The notes: generated from the sequence alone by a model not told the origin. 64,000 nucleotides of DNA from Collimonas sp. OK607 (GCF_900111995.1 NZ_FOKF01000019.1:38102-102101); one strand, 5' to 3'; positions 55,101-63,670 are shown, counted from the first letter of the stretch. Numbers and translations are program-made.

Positions 55101-56338
55101 CCAAGTCCTTGAATATCGATGCCTGGAACAGTCTGACCGGCGCCTTGAACGACCAGGCCACTGCCAAAGCCGGGGAGGAAGCAGCGTTGTCTGGCCTGGC
55201 GCAGTACGCGGAGCCGAATCTGGTCTCGGTCAGGGCCAACCAGCTGATCTTGCTCGGCAAGACGCTGGACAACGTGGTGCTTGGCGCTTCGTATCAAAAG
55301 AATGCGTGGCAAGTCAACGTCGATTCCAAGCAGGCTTCGGGCTATGTCACCTGGAATGCATCGCCGTCCGGACGCGGCCTCGGTAAAGTCACGGCGCGCC
55401 TGTCCTCGCTGATCATTCCGCAGGGTGGCGAGTCGGACGTTGGCGAGGTACTCGAAGGCAAAGGAAGCTCGACCCAAATCCCGGGGCTGGACATTATTGC
55501 CGAGGATTTCCAGTTGCTTGGCAAGAAACTTGGACGCCTCGAACTGACCGCCAACAATGTACGCGCGAATGTCGGTAACGAGTGGCGCATCCATAAATTA
55601 TCGATCAAGAATCCAGATGCAGAATTGAAGGCAGACGGCAAATGGACCACTGTCAACGGTGACAACACTACCAGCCTGACCTATGCCATGGATATCACCG
55701 ACGCCGGCAAGCTGTTGGACCGCTTCGGTTTTGCGCATGTGTTGCGTGCAGCCAAAGGACGCATGGATGGCGAGGTCAGCTGGAAGGGTTTGCCGTTCAC
55801 CATGGATATTCCTTCGCTGTCCGGCCAGGTGAATCTGGATATGGCGTCAGGCCAGTTCCTGAAGGTCGATCCAGGCGTCGCCAAGTTGCTCGGGGTGTTG
55901 AGTTTGCAATCCTTGCCGCGTCGCCTGACACTGGATTTCCGCGATATTTTTTCTGAAGGTTTCGCCTTCGACAGCGTAGTCGGCACAGCCTCCATCGCGC
56001 AGGGCAAGGCGCGTACCGATAATTTCAAGATGCGCGGTGTGAGCGCCACGGTATTGATAGACGGCGTCGCAGATATTGCGCATGAAACCCAGGATTTGCA
56101 TGTTGCGGTGCTGCCCGAAATTAATGCCGGTACAGCCTCGGTGGCGCTGCTGGCGATCAATCCGGTAATCGGCATTGGCACTTTCCTGGCGCAACTGTTC
56201 TTGCGCGATCCGCTGATGCGCGCCTTCACCTTTGAATATAATATCAGTGGCGGCTGGACCGATCCGGTGGTCACCAAGCTGGATCACAAGACCGAAGCGC
56301 CGGCAGCGAATACGCCGGACCTGTCTTCCGGCCGCTAA
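52133..56338 (+). CDS. yhdP: YhdP family AsmA-like envelope protein
   Basis: 1401 aa from the ATG at 52133. One N-terminal membrane anchor (about 38-65: LLGALLTLLIVAYFLFCGLFLGL) is followed by a very long periplasmic chain of repeated beta strands with the DUF3971 and AsmA-like C-terminal features, ending ...NPVIGIGTFLAQLFLRDPLMRAFTFEYNISGGWTDP. YhdP, TamB and YdbH are bridge-like proteins thought to move phospholipid to the outer membrane. It is first of a rightward group with nitrilase and tldD. Confidence 0.92.
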   Translation: MLEEQAKIPPPASKLAICWRAGIATYKHINLVTHHLLGALLTLLIVAYFLFCGLFLGLRYVVLPNVGYYKAEVEHIVSKTVGNPITIGAIQASWHGLQPRLVLDNVVVHDKEGQSALTLPQVAATISWRSALVGGVRLTSLEINKPDLQVERDAQGNLFVAGILVNSKQENDGAGAEWLLAQRKIVIRDGQVRWRDDLRKAPDLILTNIDLVLQNRWRRHQFSARATPPASFAAPLDLRANFVHPAFAEKTADFKRWTGTLYANLHDADVTVWKPYFDYPFEVSQGKGAVQAWLDLDHAKVTNFTADLDLNDLTMRLRPDLQPLALANVSGRISGHEESGQAPQDGTPTFGANGHAVTLTDFSLKTADGLSLPRTSISESYVPAQGKQAEKYSLQAKLLDLQTIASFVQRLPLSAAQIKMIDDFAPRGQLRDFSAQWQGAYPAIATYSAKGSFEGLTINAQAPHAAQPKTASQPAQAAVPGIPGVDNLTGSINASQDGGSLTLKSEKTQLDLPGFFGASLQAFDKLDMQARWSFQQNNVLLQIDSMSFVQDGLIGSLSGSHLLPLQDRHGAALGVIDMTGRISEFDVKKIGNYLPLHTPEHLRSWLVGALKDGKAKDVTIRLKGDLADFPFRTDPANPKANPKAQGEFSIAGKIENGTLEYDPGHFGQDGKQPLWPLLEKIDGTIALDRTRLQIKAASAQTSGVTVSDVTATIPDLSSHDEMLLIDGSAAGALQNFVQFTRNSPVQHWIGGFTDESQAKGNAKLELNLQLPLAHLIDSKVTGALQFQNNDVILQKAIPPIANATGQLEFNEKGFNLNGIKGNMLGGAAQVSGGTQADHQTLVKVEGSAAIDGVRAMYPAASMQKLLSHASGSSRYTANIAIRDHHTELVVESSLQGMGLDFPEPLRKSASEAMPLKFEWLGVASDDAAMLRDELKLTLGTAIVARYQRQKPLNNTNSPNKAADWKILRGGIGINAPAPEPDSGVAVNMNAKSLNIDAWNSLTGALNDQATAKAGEEAALSGLAQYAEPNLVSVRANQLILLGKTLDNVVLGASYQKNAWQVNVDSKQASGYVTWNASPSGRGLGKVTARLSSLIIPQGGESDVGEVLEGKGSSTQIPGLDIIAEDFQLLGKKLGRLELTANNVRANVGNEWRIHKLSIKNPDAELKADGKWTTVNGDNTTSLTYAMDITDAGKLLDRFGFAHVLRAAKGRMDGEVSWKGLPFTMDIPSLSGQVNLDMASGQFLKVDPGVAKLLGVLSLQSLPRRLTLDFRDIFSEGFAFDSVVGTASIAQGKARTDNFKMRGVSATVLIDGVADIAHETQDLHVAVLPEINAGTASVALLAINPVIGIGTFLAQLFLRDPLMRAFTFEYNISGGWTDPVVTKLDHKTEAPAANTPDLSSGR

Positions 56339-56415
56339 TTCAATCTGTATCAGTCAATTTGTATTAGTCAATTTATCTCAGTCAATTTCTCTCACCAGCG
56401 CAGGAGTTCAGCACT

Positions 56416-57249
56416 ATGAGTCAGGCACCATTGCAGCAAGACAGCTCAGCCAGTTTCAAAGTTGCCGCTATCCAGATGGTATCGACGCCGGTGCTGGAAG
56501 AAAACTTCAATACAGCGCGGCGCCTGGTGGCCGATGCTGCCGGGCAGGGCGCGCAACTGGTGTTATTGCCCGAATATTGGCCGATCATGGGCATGCATGA
56601 AGCCGACAAGCTGACCTGCGCCGAAGCCCTTGATCAAGGGCCGATCCAGACTCTCATGGCGCAACTGGCAAGAGAGCATGCCATCTGGCTGATCGGCGGT
56701 ACCTTGCCGATGATTGCCGATGAGGTTGGCAAAGTGCTCAACACCACGCTAGTCTACGGTCCCGACGGCCAGCGTGTCAGCCGCTATGACAAGATCCATC
56801 TGTTCAGTTTCAGTCAAGGAGAAGAATCCTATGACGAAGCGCGCACCATTGTTTACGGCAAGGAAGTGGGCAGTTTCGAGGCGCCGTTTGGCAAGGTGGG
56901 CTTGTCGGTCTGTTACGACCTGCGTTTTCCCGAGTTGTACCGGGCACTTGGCGATTGCAGCTTGATCGTGGTGCCGGCCGCTTTTACCTACACCACTGGC
57001 AAAGCCCATTGGGAAACCCTGTTGCGCGCCCGCGCCATCGAAAACCAGTGTTATGTGCTGGCGGCGGCACAAGGCGGCAAACATCCGAACGGCCGCCGTA
57101 CCTGGGGCCACAGCATGCTGATCGACCCTTGGGGTGAAATTAAATCGGTGCTGACGGAAGGCGAGGGCCTTGTCAGCGGCACTATCGACCCCCATTTCCT
57201 TAAGGGAGTGCGGGCCAGTTTGCCGGCATTGCTGCATCGCAAGTTATAG
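56416..57249 (+). CDS. Carbon-nitrogen hydrolase (nitrilase superfamily, Nit type)
   Basis: 277 aa. The Glu-Lys-Cys triad is visible: LPEYWPIMG (Glu), RYDKIHLFSF (Lys) and SVCYDLRFPELYRAL (Cys). The length and C-DLRFPELYR motif place it near Nit1/YbeM-type amidases, some of which hydrolyse deaminated glutathione. A CAGGAG site lies 10 bp upstream. It is between yhdP and tldD, a conserved neighbourhood in beta-proteobacteria. Confidence 0.9.
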   Translation: MSQAPLQQDSSASFKVAAIQMVSTPVLEENFNTARRLVADAAGQGAQLVLLPEYWPIMGMHEADKLTCAEALDQGPIQTLMAQLAREHAIWLIGGTLPMIADEVGKVLNTTLVYGPDGQRVSRYDKIHLFSFSQGEESYDEARTIVYGKEVGSFEAPFGKVGLSVCYDLRFPELYRALGDCSLIVVPAAFTYTTGKAHWETLLRARAIENQCYVLAAAQGGKHPNGRRTWGHSMLIDPWGEIKSVLTEGEGLVSGTIDPHFLKGVRASLPALLHRKL

Positions 57250-57253
57250 GGTT

Positions 57254-57292
57254 AATAGCAATACAATATTACTATAAAGTATTGCTATTTTT
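57254..57292 (+). terminator. Terminator after the nitrilase gene
   Basis: AATAGCAATAC (57254-57264) pairs perfectly with GTATTGCTATT (57279-57289), followed by T5; the loop of 14 is A/T-rich. It separates the yhdP-nitrilase unit from tldD. Confidence 0.8.
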
Positions 57293-57362
57293 ACCGCTTC
57301 GGCCAGCTCAGCCCGGGATGCTCTACAATCCCACTTAACATCACAGTAAAACCGGAATACCA

Positions 57363-58823
57363 ATGAAACCATTTGAACCAAACCTGAGCACTTTAGCCGT
57401 TGCGCGCGATATTCTGTTGACTCCGTTCGGCCTCGACGAATCGAGCTTGCTGAAAGCGCTGGGGACCATGTTCACGCACAAGGTCGATTACGCCGACCTG
57501 TACTTCCAGTTCACCAAGAGCGAAGGCTGGAGCCTGGAAGAAGGCATCGTCAAGACCGGTAGTTTCTCTATCGATCAGGGTGTAGGCGTGCGCGCCATTT
57601 CCGGCGACAAGACCGCTTTTTCGTATTCCGATGAAATCTCCGAACGCGCCTTGCACGATGCCGCGGTAGCAACCCGCACCATCGCCCGTCAAGGCGCCGG
57701 CAAGATCAAGATTGCCGGCGGCATGCAACAAAACGGCGGCCGCTCCCTGTATTTGCCGCACGATCCGCTGGTGTCGCTGGACGCCACCGAAAAGGTCAAA
57801 CTGTTGGAACGGGTAGAGCGCATGGCGCGCGCCAAGGATCCGCGTGTGGTGCAAGTGATGGCCGGCCTGGCCGGAGAATACGATGTGGTGCTGGTGGCAC
57901 GTAGCGACGGCGTGATTGCCGCCGATATCCGGCCTCTGGTACGACTCTCGGTAACAGTCATCGTCGAACAGAATGGCCGCCGCGAAACCGGCAGCAGCGG
58001 TGGCGGTGGACGTTATAGCTACGCCTATTTCAATGAAGCCATACTGGAACAGTATGCTGCCGACGCGGTTGCTTCGGCGCTGGTGAACCTGGATGCACGG
58101 CCGGCCCCGGCTGGCCCGATGACCGTGGTGCTTGGACCTGGCTGGCCAGGTATCCTGCTGCACGAAGCGATCGGCCACGGCCTGGAAGGCGATTTCAATC
58201 GCAAGGGCTCCAGCACATTTTCCGGCCGCATCGGCGAGCGCGTGGCAGCCAAAGGCGTCACCGTGGTCGATGACGGCACCATCGCCGATCGTCGCGGTTC
58301 GTTGAATATCGACGACGAAGGCAATCCAAGCCAATGCACTACGTTGATCGAAGACGGTATCCTGAAAGGTTATATCCAAGACACCATGAACGCGCGCCTG
58401 ATGAAGATGCCGGTGACCGGCAATGCGCGGCGCGAATCGTTCGCCCATCTGCCGATGCCGCGCATGACCAACACCTACATGCTGGCCGGCGACAAGGATC
58501 CGGCGGAGATCCTGGCTTCGGTGAAAAACGGTTTGTATGCAGTCAATTTCGGCGGCGGCCAGGTCGATATCACCAACGGCAAGTTCGTGTTCTCGGCAAG
58601 CGAAGCCTACATGATCGAAAACGGCAAGGTCACTTATCCGGTCAAGGGTGCAACCCTGATCGGCAACGGTCCGGACGTCTTGCACCGGGTCTCCATGATC
58701 GGCAATGATATGCAGCTCGATCCTGGTGTCGGCGTTTGCGGCAAGGAAGGACAGAGCGTTCCGGTCGGTGTCGGCCAGCCAACTTTGCGCATTGACGGCG
58801 TGACTGTCGGCGGCACCGCTTAA
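57363..58823 (+). CDS. tldD: Metalloprotease TldD
   Basis: 486 aa. The zinc motif [11 protein letters not shown] (HExxxH) and the C-terminal [22 protein letters not shown] region identify TldD. It works with TldE/PmbA to degrade unfolded peptides and process some RiPPs; pmbA is not in the window. It follows a terminator by 70 bp, so it has its own promoter. Confidence 0.96.
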   Translation: MKPFEPNLSTLAVARDILLTPFGLDESSLLKALGTMFTHKVDYADLYFQFTKSEGWSLEEGIVKTGSFSIDQGVGVRAISGDKTAFSYSDEISERALHDAAVATRTIARQGAGKIKIAGGMQQNGGRSLYLPHDPLVSLDATEKVKLLERVERMARAKDPRVVQVMAGLAGEYDVVLVARSDGVIAADIRPLVRLSVTVIVEQNGRRETGSSGGGGRYSYAYFNEAILEQYAADAVASALVNLDARPAPAGPMTVVLGPGWPGILLHEAIGHGLEGDFNRKGSSTFSGRIGERVAAKGVTVVDDGTIADRRGSLNIDDEGNPSQCTTLIEDGILKGYIQDTMNARLMKMPVTGNARRESFAHLPMPRMTNTYMLAGDKDPAEILASVKNGLYAVNFGGGQVDITNGKFVFSASEAYMIENGKVTYPVKGATLIGNGPDVLHRVSMIGNDMQLDPGVGVCGKEGQSVPVGVGQPTLRIDGVTVGGTA

Positions 58824-58827
58824 CGGC

Positions 58828-59301
58828 ATGGCAGAAGCAACGATAATGGAATGGCACTGGCTGCCATTCCACGAGCTCAGTACTGTGCAATTGTATGCAG
58901 CGATGCAATTGCGGCAGCGTGTGTTCGTGCTGGAGCAAACCTGCGTGTTCCAGGATGCCGACGGTATCGATCTGCATTCATGGCACGGTTTGGGTTATCT
59001 GCCGAACGGCGAACTGGGTGCGTATGCGCGCATCGTACCGCCGGGTAAGGCGTTTCACCTGCCGTCGATAGGGCGGGTAGTGACGGCACCTGAATTGCGC
59101 GGCAAGGGTGCCGGCAACGAACTGGTGCAGCAAGCGATGGCGCAAACCGCCAAACTATTTCCTGGACATGACATCAAGATTGGCGCGCAAGCGCATCTGC
59201 AGCGTTTTTATGGCAGCTTTGGCTTTAAGCCGGTGGGTGAATTGTATGACGAAGATGGCATTTCACACATCCATATGATTGCGCCGTCGAGTTCTGCATG
59301 A
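58828..59301 (+). CDS. ElaA-like GNAT family acetyltransferase
   Basis: 157 aa, or 151 aa if the ATG at 58846 (MEWHWLPFHEL) is used. ElaA-type features are LYAAMQLRQRVFVLEQTCVFQDADGID, then SIGRVVTAPELRGKGAGNELVQQAM (acetyl-CoA loop) and LQRFYGSFGFKPVGELYDEDGISHIHM. The substrate is unknown. It lies 4 bp after tldD and is probably co-transcribed. Confidence 0.88.
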   Translation: MAEATIMEWHWLPFHELSTVQLYAAMQLRQRVFVLEQTCVFQDADGIDLHSWHGLGYLPNGELGAYARIVPPGKAFHLPSIGRVVTAPELRGKGAGNELVQQAMAQTAKLFPGHDIKIGAQAHLQRFYGSFGFKPVGELYDEDGISHIHMIAPSSSA

Positions 59302-59346
59302 TTTGTGTTGATTTAAGATCAATTCATTTGGTTAGGGCCGCATTAG

Positions 59347-59772
59347 CCTCAGGATTTTGAATTTCCTCATCCCGAGAAGTTTCCCAAGTTTAAAGATGCG
59401 TTGAAGGCAGCTCAAACGGCTGAACTGGAGCCGGGCGATGCGCTCTACATACCACCGCTGTGGTGGCATCATGTCGAGTCGCTGCAGGCATGCAATATCC
59501 TGGTCAATTATTGGTGGGGCGGTGCGGTCGGTACCGCGGATTCGATCCACTCCGGGTTTGACAGCCTGATGCTGGCGCTGATTAATCTGAAGCGGCGTGC
59601 GCCAGCTTATCGGCAAGCCTGGGCCACCGTCTTCCAGCATTATGTATTCGATGAAAACGAGGATCTGACTGCGCATATCCCGCCACATCGGCATGGCGTC
59701 CTGGGCGACATGTCAACGGAGCAGGAGCAGCAGGTGCGGAACTACCTGGCCAATAAACTCAAAAGCCAGTGA
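59347..59772 (+). pseudogene. 5'-truncated cupin-like (JmjC/cupin_8 type) gene remnant
   Basis: The frame opens right after an in-frame TAG (59344-59346) with family-type sequence DFEFPHPEKFPKFKDAL, well upstream of any plausible start, and continues ELEPGDALYIPPLWWHHVESL, the C-terminal metal-site strand of cupin-like JmjC proteins. About 140 residues remain of a family usually over 300 aa, so the 5' half, including the first His/Asp ligands, has been lost by deletion. Confidence 0.75.
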
Positions 59773-59820
59773 TGGGCGCGCGGCGTTCAACATTCTTCAA
59801 TACCAGATCAAAGGAAAATC

Positions 59821-60192
59821 ATGTCAAACGTCAGCTCACCTAAACAAATAGCCGCATCACTGACAGAACACTGGTCGCCGCGTGTGGTAGCCGAAGTCGA
59901 CGATTCTTATGTCAAGGTTGCCAAGGTCAAAGGTTCTCTGGCCTGGCACAGTCACGAGCATGAAGATGAATTGTTCCTGATACTCAAAGGCCATCTGCGC
60001 ATCGAAATGGAACAAGGTAATGTCGAGCTGGGAGAGGGTGAAATGTATGTCGTCCCCAAAGGTGTGCGACATAACCCGGTGGCGGAGGAAGAGTGTCATC
60101 TCATGCTGATCGAGCGCAAAACGACGCTACATACCGGTGACGTCGTCAGCGAAAAAACCCGTTCGCTGGACGAGCAGTTACGCCCGCTGTGA
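59821..60192 (+). CDS. Cupin-domain protein
   Basis: 123 aa single-domain cupin. Metal ligands are visible in WHSHEHEDELFLILKGHLRIEME (H-x-H...E) and in GEMYVVPKGVRHNPVA (second H). The family includes small sugar isomerases, dioxygenases and unassigned proteins; the substrate cannot be told. An AAAGGAAA ribosome-binding site precedes the ATG. It is unrelated to the neighbouring remnant beyond a shared fold. Confidence 0.85.
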   Translation: MSNVSSPKQIAASLTEHWSPRVVAEVDDSYVKVAKVKGSLAWHSHEHEDELFLILKGHLRIEMEQGNVELGEGEMYVVPKGVRHNPVAEEECHLMLIERKTTLHTGDVVSEKTRSLDEQLRPL

Positions 60193-60255
60193 TGCTCGGC
60201 AGGCTAGTTTGAAATAGCCTGGTTGAGTCACGACTTCTTGTTTTTGCAACGATAT

Positions 60256-61335
60256 TCACTTCCTGCTTTCGCGCGCCAGCAGCGCCTGCTTGCGTTCCAC
60301 GCCCCAGCGATAACCTGAAGCGCTGCCATCGCTGCGTATCACGCGATGGCAGGGAATCGCCACTGCCAGGCTGTTGGCGGCGCAAGCCTGGGCCACGGCG
60401 CGCACCGCTTTGGGCGAACCGATGCGGGCGGCAATTTCAGCGTAGCTGGTAGTACTGCCTGCCGGTATGTCACGCAGTGCTTGCCACACACGTTGCTGGA
60501 AAGCGGTACCGCGTACATCCAGCGGCAAATCCAGGCCGAGGGCCGGGGCTTCGATAAAACCTACTACTTGCGCCACCAGTTGTTCAAAATCGCGGTCGGC
60601 GCCGATCAGATGGGCGCGCGGGAATTTGTCCTGCAAATCGTGCGCCAGCGCGTTCGGATCATCGCCAAGAAAGATGGCGCATACACCGCGATCGCTCTGT
60701 GCCACCAGGATCGCGCCCAGTGAACATTCGCCGATCGCAAAACGGATATCGGTATTGGCGCCGCCGGCGCGATAGTCGGTCGGCGTCATGCCCAGCACCT
60801 TGCCTGAGGCTTCATAGAACCGGCTGTTCGAATTGAAGCCGGCGTCGTAGATCGCCTCGGTAACTGAATGGCTATGGCTGAGATGGTCGCGCACTTTTTT
60901 AGCCCGGTGCGCATTGGCATAAGCCTTGGGCGTGAGTCCGGTGACAGCTTTGAACACACGGTGAAAATGAAACAGGCTGAGACCGGCCTCGGCAGCCAGC
61001 GTCTCCAGGCTGGGTAACTCCAGCGCGCTCTCGATGCTGCGGCAGGCGACGGCCACCAGTTCGGCATGATGGGCAGCTACCGAGGTTTGATCGGCGCCGC
61101 GCTTGCTTGGCCGATAGCCGGCCGCCTCGGCCGCCGCCGGGGTATCGAAAAATTCGACGTTCTCCGGGCGCGGCAGGCGTGTCGGGCTACTCGGGCGGCA
61201 ATACACGCCGGTAGTTTTGACGGCATAGACAAATTGCTTGTCGGCTGCAGGATCTCTGGCCAGCACAGCAGCCCAGCGCGGATCGCGTTCGGCGCTTTGC
61301 ATGGCAATCTGTTGCTGTTGTGTCAGTGTTCGCAT
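60256..61335 (-). CDS. ada: Ada-type methyltransferase/AraC regulator with degenerate zinc site
   Basis: 359 aa from the ATG at 61335. Domain order is N-Ada, AraC helix-turn-helix (about 85-190: LETLAAEAGLSLFHFHRVFKAVTGLTPKAYANAHR), and C-Ada methyltransferase with PCHRV (Cys329) kept. In N-Ada only Cys46 (GVYCRPS) remains; the other three zinc ligands are Ser50, Ser77 and Gly80 (CRPSS and RPSKRG where the family has CRPSC and RPCKRC). O6-methylguanine repair should persist, but the zinc-dependent phosphotriester switch is doubtful. It lies at the end of the alkB-alkA cluster. Confidence 0.9.
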   Translation of the reverse strand: MRTLTQQQQIAMQSAERDPRWAAVLARDPAADKQFVYAVKTTGVYCRPSSPTRLPRPENVEFFDTPAAAEAAGYRPSKRGADQTSVAAHHAELVAVACRSIESALELPSLETLAAEAGLSLFHFHRVFKAVTGLTPKAYANAHRAKKVRDHLSHSHSVTEAIYDAGFNSNSRFYEASGKVLGMTPTDYRAGGANTDIRFAIGECSLGAILVAQSDRGVCAIFLGDDPNALAHDLQDKFPRAHLIGADRDFEQLVAQVVGFIEAPALGLDLPLDVRGTAFQQRVWQALRDIPAGSTTSYAEIAARIGSPKAVRAVAQACAANSLAVAIPCHRVIRSDGSASGYRWGVERKQALLARESRK

Positions 61336-61393
61336 ATCGGCTCCAATGGCGTATCGTAGCTGTACTTTAGCAATGCGCCGGACGCCTGGCACT

Positions 61394-61416
61394 CCGAGTC
61401 TTGCTTTCGAATTCAG
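61394..61416 (+). repeat. 23-bp direct repeat, left copy
   Basis: The 23 bases here match 63580-63602 in the same orientation at 20 of 23 positions, including TCGAATTCAG. The two copies bracket alkA, alkB and the 2OG oxygenase gene. Confidence 0.6.
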
Positions 61417-61432
61417 ACAATATCAGACAGTA

Positions 61433-62113
61433 TCAGGCGGTGTCGTCAGCCGGCGGATTCTTCGGCAAGCGCCACAGATACCAGGCGGCCACGGTTCGAT
61501 AGGGACTCCACGCGAGGCCGATGTCGCGGATCTGTTTTCTGGTCGGCGTCTGTTCCAGGTTTTTCAGGCGCCGATAGCCTTCGCGAACGCCGAAATCATC
61601 GGCCGGCAAAATGTCAGAGCGTTCCAATGTATAGATCAACAGCATCTCGACGGTCCAGCGGCCGACGCCGCGCAGGCTTGTCAGCCGTTCGATGAGGGCG
61701 TCGTCGCTGATTGCCAGCGCTTCGGCACGTAGCGGAACCACGTTATCCAGGGCAGCTTGCGCAATGCCATGCATCGTCGCGATTTTACTGGCGGAGAAGC
61801 CGCAGCCGCGCAATATGTCGACGGGTGTATCGAGTAATTGCCGGGCAGTCGGAAAGGCGCTGTCGCCAAACAGGGCCAGCATGCGGGCCAGGATGGCGTC
61901 GCCTGCGCGGGCATGCAACTGCTGGTAAGCAATCGCTCGCACCAGCGCTTCATACGGTTCACGTGCCGGTTTTGACGCGTGGCGGCACGGCCCGATGCGG
62001 GCAATGTGGCGAGCCCAGTCAGAGTCCTGCGCTGCGAGGAATTTCTCTGCTTTACGGTATGCGTTCTCGGATATATCCGTTGCGATCATGATTGAAGCTG
62101 GCGAACCCGACAT
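61433..62113 (-). CDS. alkA: DNA-3-methyladenine glycosylase II (AlkA-like, HhH-GPD)
   Basis: 226 aa from the ATG at 62113, which shares its A with the alkB stop (TGATG). Helix-hairpin-helix LTSLRGVGRWTVEMLLIYTL is followed by the catalytic Asp in ILPADDFGVREGYRRL. It removes alkylated purines such as 3-methyladenine to start base-excision repair. It lacks the N-terminal extra domain of E. coli AlkA, like many short bacterial AlkA proteins. Confidence 0.93.
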   Translation of the reverse strand: MSGSPASIMIATDISENAYRKAEKFLAAQDSDWARHIARIGPCRHASKPAREPYEALVRAIAYQQLHARAGDAILARMLALFGDSAFPTARQLLDTPVDILRGCGFSASKIATMHGIAQAALDNVVPLRAEALAISDDALIERLTSLRGVGRWTVEMLLIYTLERSDILPADDFGVREGYRRLKNLEQTPTRKQIRDIGLAWSPYRTVAAWYLWRLPKNPPADDTA

Positions 62114-62766
62114 CAGGCTGCCTTGCGAAAAGTCAGGTTGATCCTTTGCCTGCCGAGCAGGGGATGTTCGGCTTCCTTCAGCGGCAGCACGCCGTGATAA
62201 CGCAGCCGGTCGGCGCCGCCCCAAACCACGACGTCGCCGTGGAACAGCGGTACGCGGACGCTCTTGTCGCTACGTTCCTGGCCGCCGAACAGGAATATCG
62301 CGGGAATGCCCAGAGATACCGAAACGATGGGTGCAGCATAGTCCTGCTCATCCTTGTCCTGATGCAGCGACAATTTGGTGCCTGGATCGTAGCGGTTGAT
62401 CAGGCAGGCATCGGGCTGGAAACCGTCGAAACCGGCTTGCGCTGCCGCGGCTTGCGCCAGCTGTAAAAAAATCTCCGGCATGGGTGGCCAGTTGCGGCCG
62501 TGCTCCGGATCGACAGCGCTGTAGCGATAGCCGCGGCGGTCGCTGGTCCAGCCGAGCGGGCCGCAACAAGTCATGGCCACCGACATGCGGAAGCCACCGG
62601 GCGTCACCAGGTGGCGGAACGGCGATGCTTGTTGAATTGCTGTCAGTGACGGCAACAATTGCGCTACGTAAGGCGTCGCGAAACCGCGTAATACGAATGC
62701 ATCTTGCGCTAATTGTTGCTGGCGCGTATCGGACAATTCTTCTGCGGCGAACAAATCTAAAGTCAT
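62113..62766 (-). CDS. alkB: DNA oxidative demethylase AlkB
   Basis: 217 aa. Fe(II) ligands are in SLHQDKDEQDYAAPIVSVSLG (H-x-D) and the distal His near RLRYHGVLPL; the 2-oxoglutarate Arg pair is in RINLTFRKA. It reverses 1-methyladenine and 3-methylcytosine damage. It starts 11 bp after the oxygenase gene and ends in a TGATG overlap with alkA. Confidence 0.95.
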   Translation of the reverse strand: MTLDLFAAEELSDTRQQQLAQDAFVLRGFATPYVAQLLPSLTAIQQASPFRHLVTPGGFRMSVAMTCCGPLGWTSDRRGYRYSAVDPEHGRNWPPMPEIFLQLAQAAAAQAGFDGFQPDACLINRYDPGTKLSLHQDKDEQDYAAPIVSVSLGIPAIFLFGGQERSDKSVRVPLFHGDVVVWGGADRLRYHGVLPLKEAEHPLLGRQRINLTFRKAA

Positions 62767-62776
62767 GTAATGCTCT

Positions 62777-63520
62777 TCATAATGCGTCGTGGAAAATCAC
62801 GCCTAGCGTGTGCCGCGATCCGGAGCGGATGCGACTGACGCCATGTCGTAAATTTACCCTATATGCGCCGCGTTGGCCTTGCGCCGGGCGATTATGGACG
62901 GCGAATATCACGGCGTCGCCTTGGTTCAGGAGGATTACTTCGGGGCGGGATTGCATGCGCGGCCGTTGTTCTGTCATCACGAATTCGCCGCCGCTGAAAT
63001 CGCGTCCTGGTGTGGATAGCAGGATTGCTGCCTGGAGCGGGAAAACATGTTCGCCGTACAGGTCTTGATGCAGGCAGTTGTAGTCGCCCGGACCATACTT
63101 CAGCATGAGCGGCGTCGGCCGCAATTGACCTGCAGCGTGGCAGCGAGCGATAAAATCGGCGTGTCGTTGCGGAAAGCGGGTGGCGATATTCATGATTTCG
63201 TTCCAGCGGTTTGCAAGTGGGGCCAGCAAAGGGTAGAGGGCGTTGCGCAAGTCGCCGATCAGCTCGGGCAGGGGATAGCTGAAATATTTGTATTCGCCGC
63301 GGCCGAAGCCATGGCGTTCCATTACGACCCGGCTGCGGAAGATATCATCGCACGGATAAAGCGCGGTCAGTGCGGCGCATTCCTCGGGTGTTATCAAACG
63401 AGGCAGCAGCGCGCTACCGTAGCTGTCCAGATCTTGATAAACATTTTCCCAGTCGATGCGCTGGAGTCGGTCCGTGATGGTGTCGACGGCCTGGGTGGCG
63501 TTACGGATGACGGCGCTCAT
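62777..63520 (-). CDS. 2-oxoglutarate/Fe(II) oxygenase (second oxygenase of the alkylation cluster)
   Basis: 247 aa. Of two adjacent ATGs the one at 63520 has better spacing from the GGAG ribosome-binding site. The double-stranded beta-helix has YNCLHQDLYGEHVFPLQAAILLS (H-x-D) and a distal His/Arg in YRVNLRHGVSRIRSGSRHTLGVIFHDA. It is a different family from AlkB, closer to prolyl-hydroxylase-like 2OG oxygenases. It is first in the operon with alkB and alkA, which suggests a role in alkylation repair, but the substrate is unknown. Confidence 0.88.
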   Translation of the reverse strand: MSAVIRNATQAVDTITDRLQRIDWENVYQDLDSYGSALLPRLITPEECAALTALYPCDDIFRSRVVMERHGFGRGEYKYFSYPLPELIGDLRNALYPLLAPLANRWNEIMNIATRFPQRHADFIARCHAAGQLRPTPLMLKYGPGDYNCLHQDLYGEHVFPLQAAILLSTPGRDFSGGEFVMTEQRPRMQSRPEVILLNQGDAVIFAVHNRPAQGQRGAYRVNLRHGVSRIRSGSRHTLGVIFHDAL

Positions 63521-63579
63521 CATTTGCTCCTGAGTGATTGAAAGTACTTACTCTAGGCACGTTACCTGGCTACTGCACC

Positions 63580-63602
63580 CCGACTCTTGCGGTCGAATTC
63601 AG
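63580..63602 (+). repeat. 23-bp direct repeat, right copy
   Basis: Matches 61394-61416 at 20 of 23 bases in the same orientation. It lies just upstream of the oxygenase gene. Confidence 0.6.
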
Positions 63603-63619
63603 CAACAAAGCAGTTAAAT

Positions 63620-63670
63620 GGGGTCAGAGTTTTTTTACGACAGGTTTATCGTCGTAAATTACTCTGACCC
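63620..63670. repeat. REP-like long hairpin (GGGTCAGAGT / ACTCTGACCC)
   Basis: GGGTCAGAGT (63621-63630) pairs perfectly with ACTCTGACCC (63661-63670), and inside it TTTACGAC (63634-63641) pairs with GTCGTAAA (63651-63658), loop of nine. Elements with this GGGTCAGAGT stem are often dispersed in beta-proteobacterial genomes. Confidence 0.75.
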
